Assembly: GCA_030601755.1 (NCBI GenBank)
Contig: JAUWBF010000002.1
Span: forward strand, 1-64,000
Origin: Verrucomicrobiota bacterium
GTDB lineage: Bacteria > Verrucomicrobiota > Verrucomicrobiia > Opitutales > Opitutaceae
Length of the DNA stretch: 64,000 nt
Direction: 5' to 3'
The translations under genes and the position numbers were made by a program. The notes beneath the pieces are model-generated. The model was not told the origin of the DNA and searched no databases. It worked only from the letters and a program-made list of their open reading frames with translations. Below are positions 36,572 to 43,916 of this stretch, in pieces. Position 1 is the first letter of the stretch, and each line of letters opens with the position of its first letter.

Positions 36572-37785
36572 CCGGTCAGCCGCGCAAACGCCCGGTCGAT
36601 GCGTTCCAGCGCCTCGTCGATGTCGGCCTCGGTGTGGGCCGCGCCGAGAAACCAGTTGTGATGCGGATGCAGGAAGACGCCTTCACGGGCGGCGGCCGCG
36701 CACAGCTCCTGCGTGCGCACGAACGATGCGTCGCCTTCCACGCGCACGTAGGGCATCGCGGCCGGGCCGCTCGCGATCATCGGGCAGCCGTGCTTCTTGC
36801 CGAGCGCAATAAAGCCGCGCACGAAGCGCTGCCCGAGCAGGTCGAGCCGCGCGGCGAGCTTTTCCCGCTCCACGATGTCGAGCACCGCCAGAGCGGCGGC
36901 CATCGGGGCGGGATCGTTCCAGTAGCTGCCGGTCAGGAACACACGCGAGGCGGCGGCCTGGTGAGTCTTTTTGCCGACGCACGCCGAGATCGGATGGCCG
37001 TTGGCGATGGCCTTGCAATAGATCGAGAGGTCGGGCTCGTATCCGAATTTCTGATGCGAACCGCCGGCGCCGAGACGAAAGCCGCAGCGCACGTCGTCGA
37101 GCACCAGCAGCGCGCCATGTTCGCGGCACAGGCAGTTGGCGGCGGTGACGAACTCCGGCGTGGGCAGTTGCGAGTCCGCGTAGGCCGGGTGATGGAACGG
37201 GGTGAGCACCAGCGCGGCGACCTGCCCGCGATGAGCCTGGAAGAGCCGGGTGAGTCGCTCGACGTCGTTCCACGGGAAATCGTGCACGTGCGCGCGGTCC
37301 TCGGGGATGAGCCCGCCGTGGCCGGGCGTGCACCAGGCGTGCGTGCCGTGGTAGGCACCGGCGGCCTTGAGGATCTTGGGGCGGCCGGTGACCTCGCGCG
37401 CGACCATCACGGCCCAGGTCGTGAGGTCGGAACCGTTTTTGCCAAACACGGCCCAGTCCGCGAAGTCGACGCGGGCGACGAGTTTCTCGGCCAGCGCGAC
37501 CATGAGATCGGTCGGGTGGTTGAAGCAGGCGCCCCGGGCGCGGGCGGTGTCGGCGGCGGCCTCGACCTCAGGGTGGTGATAGCCGAGGACGAGCGGACCG
37601 TAGCCGCACATGAAGTCGATGTAGTCGCGTCCGTCGACGTCGGTGTAGCGGCAGCCCTGGCCGCGCGAGGCGAAGTAGGGCATCTCACCCGGCACGGTGG
37701 CGGCGGGCGTGGTGTGGCCGTAGATGCCGCCGGGGATGACGGCGGCGGCGCGGCGGAAGAGGGCCTGCGATTGCTCGTAGCTCAT
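36568..37785 (-). CDS. Class III PLP-dependent aminotransferase (glutamate-1-semialdehyde mutase-like)
   Basis: 405 residues. It has the class III fold: a tight N-terminal GGIYGHT region, YTDVDGRDYIDFMCGYGP, FGKNGSDLTTWAVM for cofactor binding, LLVLDDVRCGFR with the Asp that contacts the pyridine nitrogen, and IYCKAIANGHPISA with the PLP lysine. It resembles HemL-type aminomutases, but residues vary from HemL (SIYCKAIANG instead of TTFGKIIGGG). It may act on another amino substrate. Hairpin repeats lie at both ends, so it is probably transcribed alone. Confidence 0.8.
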   Translation of the reverse strand: MSYEQSQALFRRAAAVIPGGIYGHTTPAATVPGEMPYFASRGQGCRYTDVDGRDYIDFMCGYGPLVLGYHHPEVEAAADTARARGACFNHPTDLMVALAEKLVARVDFADWAVFGKNGSDLTTWAVMVAREVTGRPKILKAAGAYHGTHAWCTPGHGGLIPEDRAHVHDFPWNDVERLTRLFQAHRGQVAALVLTPFHHPAYADSQLPTPEFVTAANCLCREHGALLVLDDVRCGFRLGAGGSHQKFGYEPDLSIYCKAIANGHPISACVGKKTHQAAASRVFLTGSYWNDPAPMAAALAVLDIVEREKLAARLDLLGQRFVRGFIALGKKHGCPMIASGPAAMPYVRVEGDASFVRTQELCAAAAREGVFLHPHHNWFLGAAHTEADIDEALERIDRAFARLTG

Positions 37786-37804
37786 GCGTGGCGGACGGAC
37801 GAAA

Positions 37805-37884
37805 GGTGGAGCGCGTTGTCCCCAACGCGCTTTGCCGATGCGATCAGGCGCCGAACGAACGCGTTGGGGACAACGCGTTCCACC
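37805..37884. repeat. GGTGGA-CGCGTTGTCCCC inverted repeat
   Basis: The left arm GGTGGAGCGCGTTGTCCCC continues with AACGCG, and the right arm is its complement apart from one G/A difference (about 25 bp arms, 30-bp centre). It lies directly upstream of the aminotransferase gene and so could affect its expression, or be a repeated element of the genome. Confidence 0.8.
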
Positions 37885-37909
37885 GGTTGGGATTGGCTCG
37901 TTTCAACGC

Positions 37910-38686
37910 TCATGGTTTGGCGGCGGGCTGCAGGATGTGGTCGACCTTCTGCATCACGATGCCGATCTGCTCGGCGAGCGGCAGATGACCGCGGATACGG
38001 AGGTGTCCGTGGCCGAGCGAGGCGAGTGAATCGTTTTCGTGGAGCAGCTCGCCGACGACGGTCGACAGATCGGCGAAGCGAATCTCGGCGTCGGCCGCGC
38101 GGGGCGGAGTGCCGAGTCCCCACGCAGGCACCTTGGGAGCAAGGTCGAGCCAGACGGAGAACTCCGGATCGAGCGCGACGAAGTGGACCAGACGTCCCTC
38201 GAACCGGTCGCGGAGAACGGCTCCGTGCGGGTGATGACGCAGCCAGACCGCGCTGCCGGCCACTGCGACGGTGAGGGCGGCCGGCACGTGCAGGCGGGCA
38301 AAGGCGGGATCGCGGCGCACCGCGGCCCGGTCGGTCAGCACGGTTTCGAGGCGCGCGCCGGCGCGCTCCAGCAGTTGTTTCGCGGAGGGCAGGGCGGTGA
38401 TGCCGGCCAAGGGCAGCGCCAACGCCGTCCGTCGCTGCATGGTCCGCACGAACTGACCGGCCGAGGGAAAGTGCAACAGCAGCCCGCCGGGCGACGCACG
38501 GTGGTTCACCGTGAGCTTGCCACCGGCGCGCTGCACACGGGTCGGGTCGAGGCCGGGGACTCGCAACGTTACCGCGGTGTCGGGACCGGCGAGGATGTCG
38601 GCGAAGGCCGGGTCGCGTGGCGCGAGCACCCCGAGCGCGGGCAGCACGGCATGCAGGTGCAGGGCGGCTTGGAGGCGGACGGGCAT
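37910..38686 (-). CDS. Unrecognised protein next to a lipid glycosyltransferase (SCP2-like C-terminus)
   Basis: 258 residues from ATG 38686, which starts just after the stop codon of the glycosyltransferase. It has no signal peptide and no clear catalytic motif. The C-terminal part EIRFADLSTVVGELLHEND with GHGHLRIRGHLPLAEQIGI resembles sterol-carrier-protein-2-type lipid-binding domains, but this is a weak match by eye. The tight coupling to a diacylglycerol-glycosyltransferase-like gene supports a lipid role. Confidence 0.6.
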   Translation of the reverse strand: MPVRLQAALHLHAVLPALGVLAPRDPAFADILAGPDTAVTLRVPGLDPTRVQRAGGKLTVNHRASPGGLLLHFPSAGQFVRTMQRRTALALPLAGITALPSAKQLLERAGARLETVLTDRAAVRRDPAFARLHVPAALTVAVAGSAVWLRHHPHGAVLRDRFEGRLVHFVALDPEFSVWLDLAPKVPAWGLGTPPRAADAEIRFADLSTVVGELLHENDSLASLGHGHLRIRGHLPLAEQIGIVMQKVDHILQPAAKP

Positions 38687-38687
38687 C

Positions 38688-39830
38688 TCAGGCGAGGTCG
38701 TGGATGAATCGGATGATCTGCTCGGGATGGCCGGCGGGGCGTGCCTTGGCAATGCGCTCTCGCAGCCGTTTGAGTGTGCCGGGCGAATCAAGCAGTTTGA
38801 CCGCGTGCCGGACCACTTCCTCGGGTTTGCGGGCGATCAGCGAACAGCGATGGCGCAGGCAATACTGCACCGTGATGAGTTCCTGCGGCATGACTCCGCC
38901 GATGGCGTTGTGCACAAAAGGCGTCCCCATCTGAATGAGCTCGCTGGTCGCACCGGTTCCGGGACGGGCCACCACAAGTGAGGCCAGACGTTTGAGTGCG
39001 CGCATCTTTGTGGTGTGAGGGAGCGCGCGGATGGTCAGTTGTGGGTTTTTCGCGGCGAAGCGTTCGATGACGTGCTTCAGCCGGGCATTGTGTGAGCAAA
39101 GCGCGATGACTTGCATGCGCCGTCCGGTGGCGGCGAGACGCTTGAGGATGGGCAGGTGGTTGTTGGCCGCGGCCTGTCCGGTGCTTAGCAACAGGGTGAA
39201 GGCCTCGGGATCGAGCTCGAGTTCTCTGGCAAGATCGTGGGCGCGATCCTGTGTCGAGTGCTCGTCCCGATAGAAGGGCGCGCGCAGCAAAAACCCCCCC
39301 TCGTAGACCCGATCATCCGAGGTCCCAACCGCCTTGGCCGCGGCGCAAATCTCGCGGGTGGCCCCGATGAACGCATCGGCGTAGGGATTGGCCCAGTGCC
39401 GGCTGAAACCATATCCGCCGAACAATTCGCCGCAGTAGGTGACACACCTTACCGAGTGCTTGGGCAGCGCCTGCCGCACGAGCTGGAAATAGCCATGATT
39501 GGTGTGCGCGTGCACACTGATCACACGGTCCGGTTTCCATTCGCTTACGATCTCCATGAAGCGTTCGGCGCCTAGGATTCGCTCGCAGTGGCGGTGCATG
39601 CCCGCGATCTCGAGATAATTGAAGTAGGCGTGGTGAAACCAGGGAACGTTGCGCTGGACAAAATTATAGAAGCCCACGCCAAATTTGTAGACTGGGTGCG
39701 TGTCTTCCAGAGCGTGCAGAATCCGCACCTCGACGCGATCGCCATAGACGCTCTCCGCCCACTGCTTGAGCGACTCGGCCCGCATGTTGTGGCCGGTGCC
39801 GGTCGAGGACGTGAGGATGAGCCAGCGCAT
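38688..39830 (-). CDS. MGDG synthase/UgtP-type diacylglycerol glycosyltransferase
   Basis: 380 residues. The N-terminus MRWLILTSSTGTGHNMRAESL is the family hallmark (SxGxGHxxAA). KPDRVISVHAHTNHGYFQL lies mid N-domain. The C-terminal domain has LLLSTGQAAANNHLPILKRL and VARPGTGATSELIQMGTPFV, the UDP-sugar site of GT28 enzymes. These enzymes move galactose or glucose to diacylglycerol, making membrane glycolipids. No membrane helix is needed, as the enzyme is peripheral. It lies upstream of the SCP2-like gene with almost no gap. Confidence 0.88.
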   Translation of the reverse strand: MRWLILTSSTGTGHNMRAESLKQWAESVYGDRVEVRILHALEDTHPVYKFGVGFYNFVQRNVPWFHHAYFNYLEIAGMHRHCERILGAERFMEIVSEWKPDRVISVHAHTNHGYFQLVRQALPKHSVRCVTYCGELFGGYGFSRHWANPYADAFIGATREICAAAKAVGTSDDRVYEGGFLLRAPFYRDEHSTQDRAHDLARELELDPEAFTLLLSTGQAAANNHLPILKRLAATGRRMQVIALCSHNARLKHVIERFAAKNPQLTIRALPHTTKMRALKRLASLVVARPGTGATSELIQMGTPFVHNAIGGVMPQELITVQYCLRHRCSLIARKPEEVVRHAVKLLDSPGTLKRLRERIAKARPAGHPEQIIRFIHDLA

Positions 39831-39839
39831 GCGGTCGGA

Positions 39840-40898
39840 TCAACCGTTCACCTGCGCCGAGTAGAGGGCGGCGAGGGCGGCGCCGATGGCCTGTGAAAGC
39901 TCGCCGAGGGTGGCGGGCACGATTTGCAGACGTTCGCGCTGGGCTGGGAAGAGATAGGGGCGGGCGGCCGCGCGGATGCCGTCCAGATAGCGCGCGCGGA
40001 ACTCCGGCGTGGTGGACTCGGGATCGATCAAACCGCCGCCGATGACGACGAACGCCGGATCCAGCGACATGGCGAGATTGGCCACGTGAATGCCGAGCGC
40101 CTTGGCCTGGGTGTCGAATATCTCCAGCGCGAGCGGATCGCCCTTTTGCGCGAGACCGCGCAGCGAGAGCGCCTTGTGCTTGGGCGTGTCCGTGGAGCTG
40201 TTGAGCGGGTGGTCGGGATACTTCGGCAGGAAGTGGTTCAGATACTGCGGCAGACCCGAGATGGTGGAGTAGGCCTCGATGCAACCCCAGTCGCGTCCGC
40301 AGCCGCACTTGAACGGCGCGGCCTTGTCGAGACCGCCGCCGAACAGTTGGAGCGGCACCGGCATGTGACCGGACTCCATGCCGGCGAGGTGGTCGCCGGT
40401 GAGCGGGAGGCCGTTGGAGTCGATGTAGGCCGCGCCGAGGCCGGAGCCGGGGGCGAGCAACACGACGGAGCACTTGCGGGTGCCGCGCACACGGGCGGCC
40501 TCACCCACGCCGCCAAAGTCACCGTCGTTGCCGACCGTGAGCGGAATGGGACGGCCGGCGGCGGCAGCCAGCGCGGCAGAGTAGTCGGCGTGGAAATTCC
40601 AGCCGGTGAACTCGTCGGGCAGATTGGCGGACTTGTCCAAAACGCCGTAGGACTGATACGGGCCGGGCAACGCGAGTCCGGCGCCGGCGACCTGGTCCCA
40701 GGAAAGACCGTTGTCCGCGAGGAAACCCTTGGCTCCTTCCACCCAGCCGGCGATCACGGCCTGCGTGCCGAGCTGCGAGTTGGTCGAGCTCTGGCGCAGC
40801 TGCGTCGAGATCGGCGTGCCGTCGGCAAAGATGCCTCCGGTCTTCGAGGTGGTGGCGCCGGAATCGGTGCCGAGGTAGATGCTGCGGGCGGTGGACAT
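39840..40898 (-). CDS. ROK-family sugar kinase (glucokinase-like)
   Basis: 352 residues from ATG 40898. The phosphate-binding motif LGTDSGATTSKTG is at the N-terminus. VGNDGDFGGVGEAARV contains the catalytic Asp. The zinc motif CGCGRDWGCIEAYST has the ROK pattern of Cys residues and GCIE. FVVIGGGLIDPE closes the ATP site. It is probably a glucokinase or related hexokinase; the ROK regulators' N-terminal helix-turn-helix is absent. The longer upstream frame is antisense to the YchJ gene region and is not used. Confidence 0.9.
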   Translation of the reverse strand: MSTARSIYLGTDSGATTSKTGGIFADGTPISTQLRQSSTNSQLGTQAVIAGWVEGAKGFLADNGLSWDQVAGAGLALPGPYQSYGVLDKSANLPDEFTGWNFHADYSAALAAAAGRPIPLTVGNDGDFGGVGEAARVRGTRKCSVVLLAPGSGLGAAYIDSNGLPLTGDHLAGMESGHMPVPLQLFGGGLDKAAPFKCGCGRDWGCIEAYSTISGLPQYLNHFLPKYPDHPLNSSTDTPKHKALSLRGLAQKGDPLALEIFDTQAKALGIHVANLAMSLDPAFVVIGGGLIDPESTTPEFRARYLDGIRAAARPYLFPAQRERLQIVPATLGELSQAIGAALAALYSAQVNG

Positions 40899-40932
40899 GG
40901 CGGGCGGGGGGGAGAAGGGGGTTAAGGTCGGC

Positions 40933-41421
40933 TTAAGCGGAGCCGCAGCACTTCTTGTATTTTTTGCCGCTGCCGCAGGGGCAGGGATCGTTGCGGCCGA
41001 TCTTCGGTCCCTCGCGACGCACGGTGGTCGGCGCGGCCTCCTCCTGGCCGGCGTAGACCCAGCGGCCAAGCTCGCGGGTGAAGAGCGCGGTCTCGACATG
41101 CTCGCGCACTTCACCGCCGGCCTTGAACTTGGCGGTGAAGCTGACCTTGCCCTCGGCGTCGTCAGGACCGCCGGCCTCGGTGCCGGTGATGGTCAGTCCG
41201 AGCCACTCCGAGGACTCGGCCCAAGCCTTGGCATCCTTGGGGGAAAAATCTTTCTTCTGGTCTTTGGAAAGCGTGACCTCGAGGTGCTTGATGTCGTGCT
41301 TCACGTAGGCCGTGTAACGCGAGCGCATGACGGCCTCGGCGGTGGGCGCCGGGGAGCCGGCCAGAATCGGGCCGCAGCAGGAGTCGAAGTCGAGGGAGGA
41401 ACCGCAGGGACAAGTGGACAT
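40933..41421 (-). CDS. YchJ-like SEC-C motif protein
   Basis: 162 residues from ATG 41421. The N-terminus [17 protein letters not shown] and the C-terminus [20 protein letters not shown] are both SEC-C zinc motifs, and the middle [20 protein letters not shown] fits the UPF0225/YchJ core. The C-terminal SEC-C resembles the zinc tail of SecA that binds SecB and ribosomes. Function of YchJ is not established. Confidence 0.9.
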   Translation of the reverse strand: MSTCPCGSSLDFDSCCGPILAGSPAPTAEAVMRSRYTAYVKHDIKHLEVTLSKDQKKDFSPKDAKAWAESSEWLGLTITGTEAGGPDDAEGKVSFTAKFKAGGEVREHVETALFTRELGRWVYAGQEEAAPTTVRREGPKIGRNDPCPCGSGKKYKKCCGSA

Positions 41422-41530
41422 GGAAAGCATATCGCGCCCTGACCGAGGGTCGGCGGCAAGCCTTGATTTACCCACTCCGCCCCATCCGCCCACCGCCCGC
41501 CCAGCGACGACGAACCTTCCCGCCAAACCA

Positions 41531-41555
41531 ATTTGTCACTTAATAAGTGACAAAT
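41531..41555. repeat. GTNAC palindrome, GTCACTT variant (1)
   Basis: Perfect 12-bp arms ATTTGTCACTTA and TAAGTGACAAAT around a central A. It lies upstream of the YchJ gene and near the 3' end of the methyltransferase gene. Confidence 0.85.
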
Positions 41556-41585
41556 ATCTCAATGGCTGTGTGCGGCTTAGCGTCA

Positions 41586-41606
41586 TTGTCACTTATTAAG
41601 TGACAA
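41586..41606. repeat. GTNAC palindrome, GTCACTT variant (2)
   Basis: TTGTCACTTA and TAAGTGACAA surround a single T. It lies three bases from the stop codon of the methyltransferase gene (TGA on the minus strand at 41610-41612). It forms a hairpin but is AT-rich, so termination is possible but not clear. Confidence 0.85.
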
Positions 41607-41609
41607 ATT

Positions 41610-42839
41610 TCAGGGGTGCAGCGGGATGTCGAGGTGGCGGGCGAGGCGTTGCTCGCGGATGCCGTAAAAGGCCGCGAAGGCCCGCAGGCGCTCGCGCACG
41701 GCCGCCGGCACGGGATGCGCGTGCCGGATGGCGGCGATCATGAGGTTTTTCGCGGTGTGGTCGGGCGAGATGAACTCGAAGACCTTGGTGCGGTAGCCGG
41801 CGCACTCGAGCAGCTGCGCGCGCAACGCGTCGGTGGCGAACTCGGCCTGGCGTTCCTGAAAAATGCCGTGGCTGAGCGCGTCGGCCAGCACGGGCGGCGC
41901 GGTCAGTTGTTTGCGCACTTCCTTTTGACAGCACGGCGAGACGACCAGCAGGCGCGCGCCGGCGTGGATGCCCGCGGCGAGGGCGTCGTCGGTGGCGGTG
42001 TCGCAGGCGTGCAGCGCGATGAGCACGTCGAGCGGATCGGCGCGGTCGGGCGTGATGTCACCTTGCTCGAAACTTAGTCGGGCAAATCTGTTTTCGCGGG
42101 CGAGTTTGTTGCAAAGTTCGACGAGGTCGGCGCGGCGCTCGACGCCGATCACCTCGGCCGTGTCGCCGAGCAGGGCGGCGGTGGCGAAGGTGAGGTAGCC
42201 CTTGCCGCAGCCCATGTCGGCGATGCGCAGCGGCCTCTCCGCGGAGGCAAAGTAACCATTATGGTTACTTTGCAGGCTCGAGTCATCGGCGGGACGCAGG
42301 CCGCTTTCGATGAGCAGGGATTGCAGGAGTTCGGTGAACTTCTGGATCTGACGAAACTTGGGCGCCATGCCTTCGCGGGGCTGGCCGCGGTCGTTGGTCA
42401 CACCGAGGGCGCGCAGCCAGCGGGCGTCGGCGGGGATGGCGTGGGACTTGGCGCGGTCATGGCTGCCGGAGGTTGGAGCGGGGGCCGTATCGGCGTTTTT
42501 GATACGGAGCTTCTGCTGGCCGTCGGGGTGGGTTTGCAACTGGGCGGTCTGCAGCGGGGTGAACAGGTGGCCGTCGCCAAAGGTGCCGTCGAGCAGGCGG
42601 GCGATCTCGTCGGCGGCCTCGGCGGGCGGGTGGTTCTTGGTGATGTCGCGGGTGGCGTGGCGCCAGAGGAAGCTGAGGTGCGGGCCGGTCTTCAGCGTGA
42701 CGGGACGGACGAAGAGGTTGCGCAGCGTGGGGTCGGCGCCGGGCAGGGGTTTTCCGAGGGTGAGTTTGACCAGCGTGCCCTGCTCGATGGCGGTGCGGAC
42801 GAGCGCGGTGAATCGGTCGCGGGCGGTGGAGGCGGTCAT
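41610..42839 (-). CDS. Class I SAM-dependent methyltransferase carrying a palindromic insertion
   Basis: 409 residues. The SAM site IADMGCGKGYLTFATAALL lies mid-protein (about 206-224), followed by VIGVERRADLVELCNKLA, VLIALHACDTATDDAL and VVSPCCQKEVRK. These fit the PF13679 (Methyltransf_32) group, probably an RNA methyltransferase. Just before the SAM site, residues 190-199 (QSNHNGYFAS) are encoded by a perfect palindrome at 42247-42273 that matches the in-frame elements in pabB. The host tolerates the addition in a linker between the N-terminal domain and the catalytic fold. The target base and RNA are unknown. Confidence 0.8.
   Translation of the reverse strand: MTASTARDRFTALVRTAIEQGTLVKLTLGKPLPGADPTLRNLFVRPVTLKTGPHLSFLWRHATRDITKNHPPAEAADEIARLLDGTFGDGHLFTPLQTAQLQTHPDGQQKLRIKNADTAPAPTSGSHDRAKSHAIPADARWLRALGVTNDRGQPREGMAPKFRQIQKFTELLQSLLIESGLRPADDSSLQSNHNGYFASAERPLRIADMGCGKGYLTFATAALLGDTAEVIGVERRADLVELCNKLARENRFARLSFEQGDITPDRADPLDVLIALHACDTATDDALAAGIHAGARLLVVSPCCQKEVRKQLTAPPVLADALSHGIFQERQAEFATDALRAQLLECAGYRTKVFEFISPDHTAKNLMIAAIRHAHPVPAAVRERLRAFAAFYGIREQRLARHLDIPLHP
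42247..42273. repeat. GTNAC palindromic element inside the methyltransferase gene
   Basis: Perfect 13-bp arms GCAAAGTAACCAT and ATGGTTACTTTGC surround a single T. Length is 27 bp, a multiple of three. On the coding strand it reads QSNHNGYFA, so the reading frame is kept. Confidence 0.9.
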
Positions 42840-42868
42840 GGTTTGGTCGGAGTCGGAAATTCGGAGTT

Positions 42869-42965
42869 TTAACGCAAAGACGCAAAGGCGCCAAGGTCGC
42901 GGAGGTGACGAAACGGAGCTGGGTTTGAACTTTGCGAACTCAGCGTCTTTGCGTCTCTGCGTTAA
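42869..42965. repeat. TTAA-bounded CGCAAAG repeat, copy 2
   Basis: Begins TTAACGCAAAGACGC and ends CTCTGCGTTAA. It lies between the methyltransferase start and the pabC stop, with the flank TTCGGAGT also present before copies 3 and 4. Confidence 0.85.
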
Positions 42966-42978
42966 ATGGATCGGAAAA

Positions 42979-43794
42979 TCAGGCGGTGGCTTCCTCGGCG
43001 TTGAACTTGGCGCGCAGCCAGGTGATCAGCGGGGCGTGGGTGGGCAGCGGATGGTCGTCGACGGTGCAGACGGGCATGACGCCCATGAGCGCGTTGGTGA
43101 TGAAGATCTCGTCGGCGGCGCGCAGGTCGTCGACGGTGAGGTGGGCCTCGCGGGAGTTGTCGCGGCCGAGCGCGGCGAGCACGCGGGCGCGGGTGACGCC
43201 CGGCAGCACGCCGTCGGAGAGCGGCGGGGTGGTGGCGACGTTGTCCTTCACGCAGAACACGGTGCTGACGGCGCCCTCGAGCACGCGGCCCTGCGGGGTG
43301 ACAAAGAGCGCCTCGTCGCCGTGCTCGGACTGGGCGGCGCGGCGGGCGAGGATGTTTTCGAGGTAGTTCAGGGTCTTGTGCGGCGTGAGCCGCCCGGTGC
43401 GGTCGCCCTGCACGACGGTTTTGAGACGATAGCCGCGCAGGTAGTCGTGATGCGAATACGGAAGCGGGCGGGCGGTGATCAGCTCGCCGGTGCCGGAGAG
43501 GTCGCGGAAACGGGTGATCTTGACGGCTGCGTTGGGCAGCTTGAGCGCGGCGAGCAGGCGGGTGACGCGCGCGCCGAGTGCGTCGGTGGACGGCGGCTCG
43601 TCGAGCCCGAGCGCGGCGGAGCTGGCGGCGAGGCGTTCGCGATGGGCGTCGAGCTGCACCGCGCGGCCGTTGCGGGCACGCAGGGTTTCAAAGACGCCGT
43701 GGCCGAACTGAAAGCCGTCGCAAAGCGGGGAAATCTTGGCCTGCGCGGCGGGGACGAGTTCGCCGTTGAAGATGACTTGAGGAGCGTTGGCCAT
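42979..43794 (-). CDS. pabC: Class IV aminotransferase, probably 4-amino-4-deoxychorismate lyase
   Basis: 271 residues from ATG 43794. Class IV PLP fold: VIFNGELVPAAQAKISP, DGFQFGHGVFETLRARNG and the PLP lysine in PHKTLNYLENILARR. EGAVSTVFCVKDN and PGVTRARVL bind the cofactor phosphate. PabC splits aminodeoxychorismate into p-aminobenzoate and pyruvate; class IV also includes branched-chain and D-amino-acid aminotransferases. The neighbour pabB makes the PabC substrate, and this is the main reason for the assignment. Confidence 0.75.
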   Translation of the reverse strand: MANAPQVIFNGELVPAAQAKISPLCDGFQFGHGVFETLRARNGRAVQLDAHRERLAASSAALGLDEPPSTDALGARVTRLLAALKLPNAAVKITRFRDLSGTGELITARPLPYSHHDYLRGYRLKTVVQGDRTGRLTPHKTLNYLENILARRAAQSEHGDEALFVTPQGRVLEGAVSTVFCVKDNVATTPPLSDGVLPGVTRARVLAALGRDNSREAHLTVDDLRAADEIFITNALMGVMPVCTVDDHPLPTHAPLITWLRAKFNAEEATA

Positions 43795-43820
43795 GCGGGA
43801 AAGGAGGGAGATTCGGAGTT

Positions 43821-43916
43821 TTAACGCAAAGTCGCCAAGGCGCAAAGGTCGCGGAGGTGGATGCAGTGAAGGGAGCCGGGCTTTGCGAACTTAGCGTCTC
43901 TGCGTCTTTGCGTTAA
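43821..43916. repeat. TTAA-bounded CGCAAAG repeat, copy 3 (provides the pabB stop)
   Basis: Begins TTAACGCAAAGTCGCC and ends CGTCTTTGCGTTAA. On the minus strand its right-hand TTAA gives the TAA stop codon of pabB (43913-43915). Confidence 0.85.
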
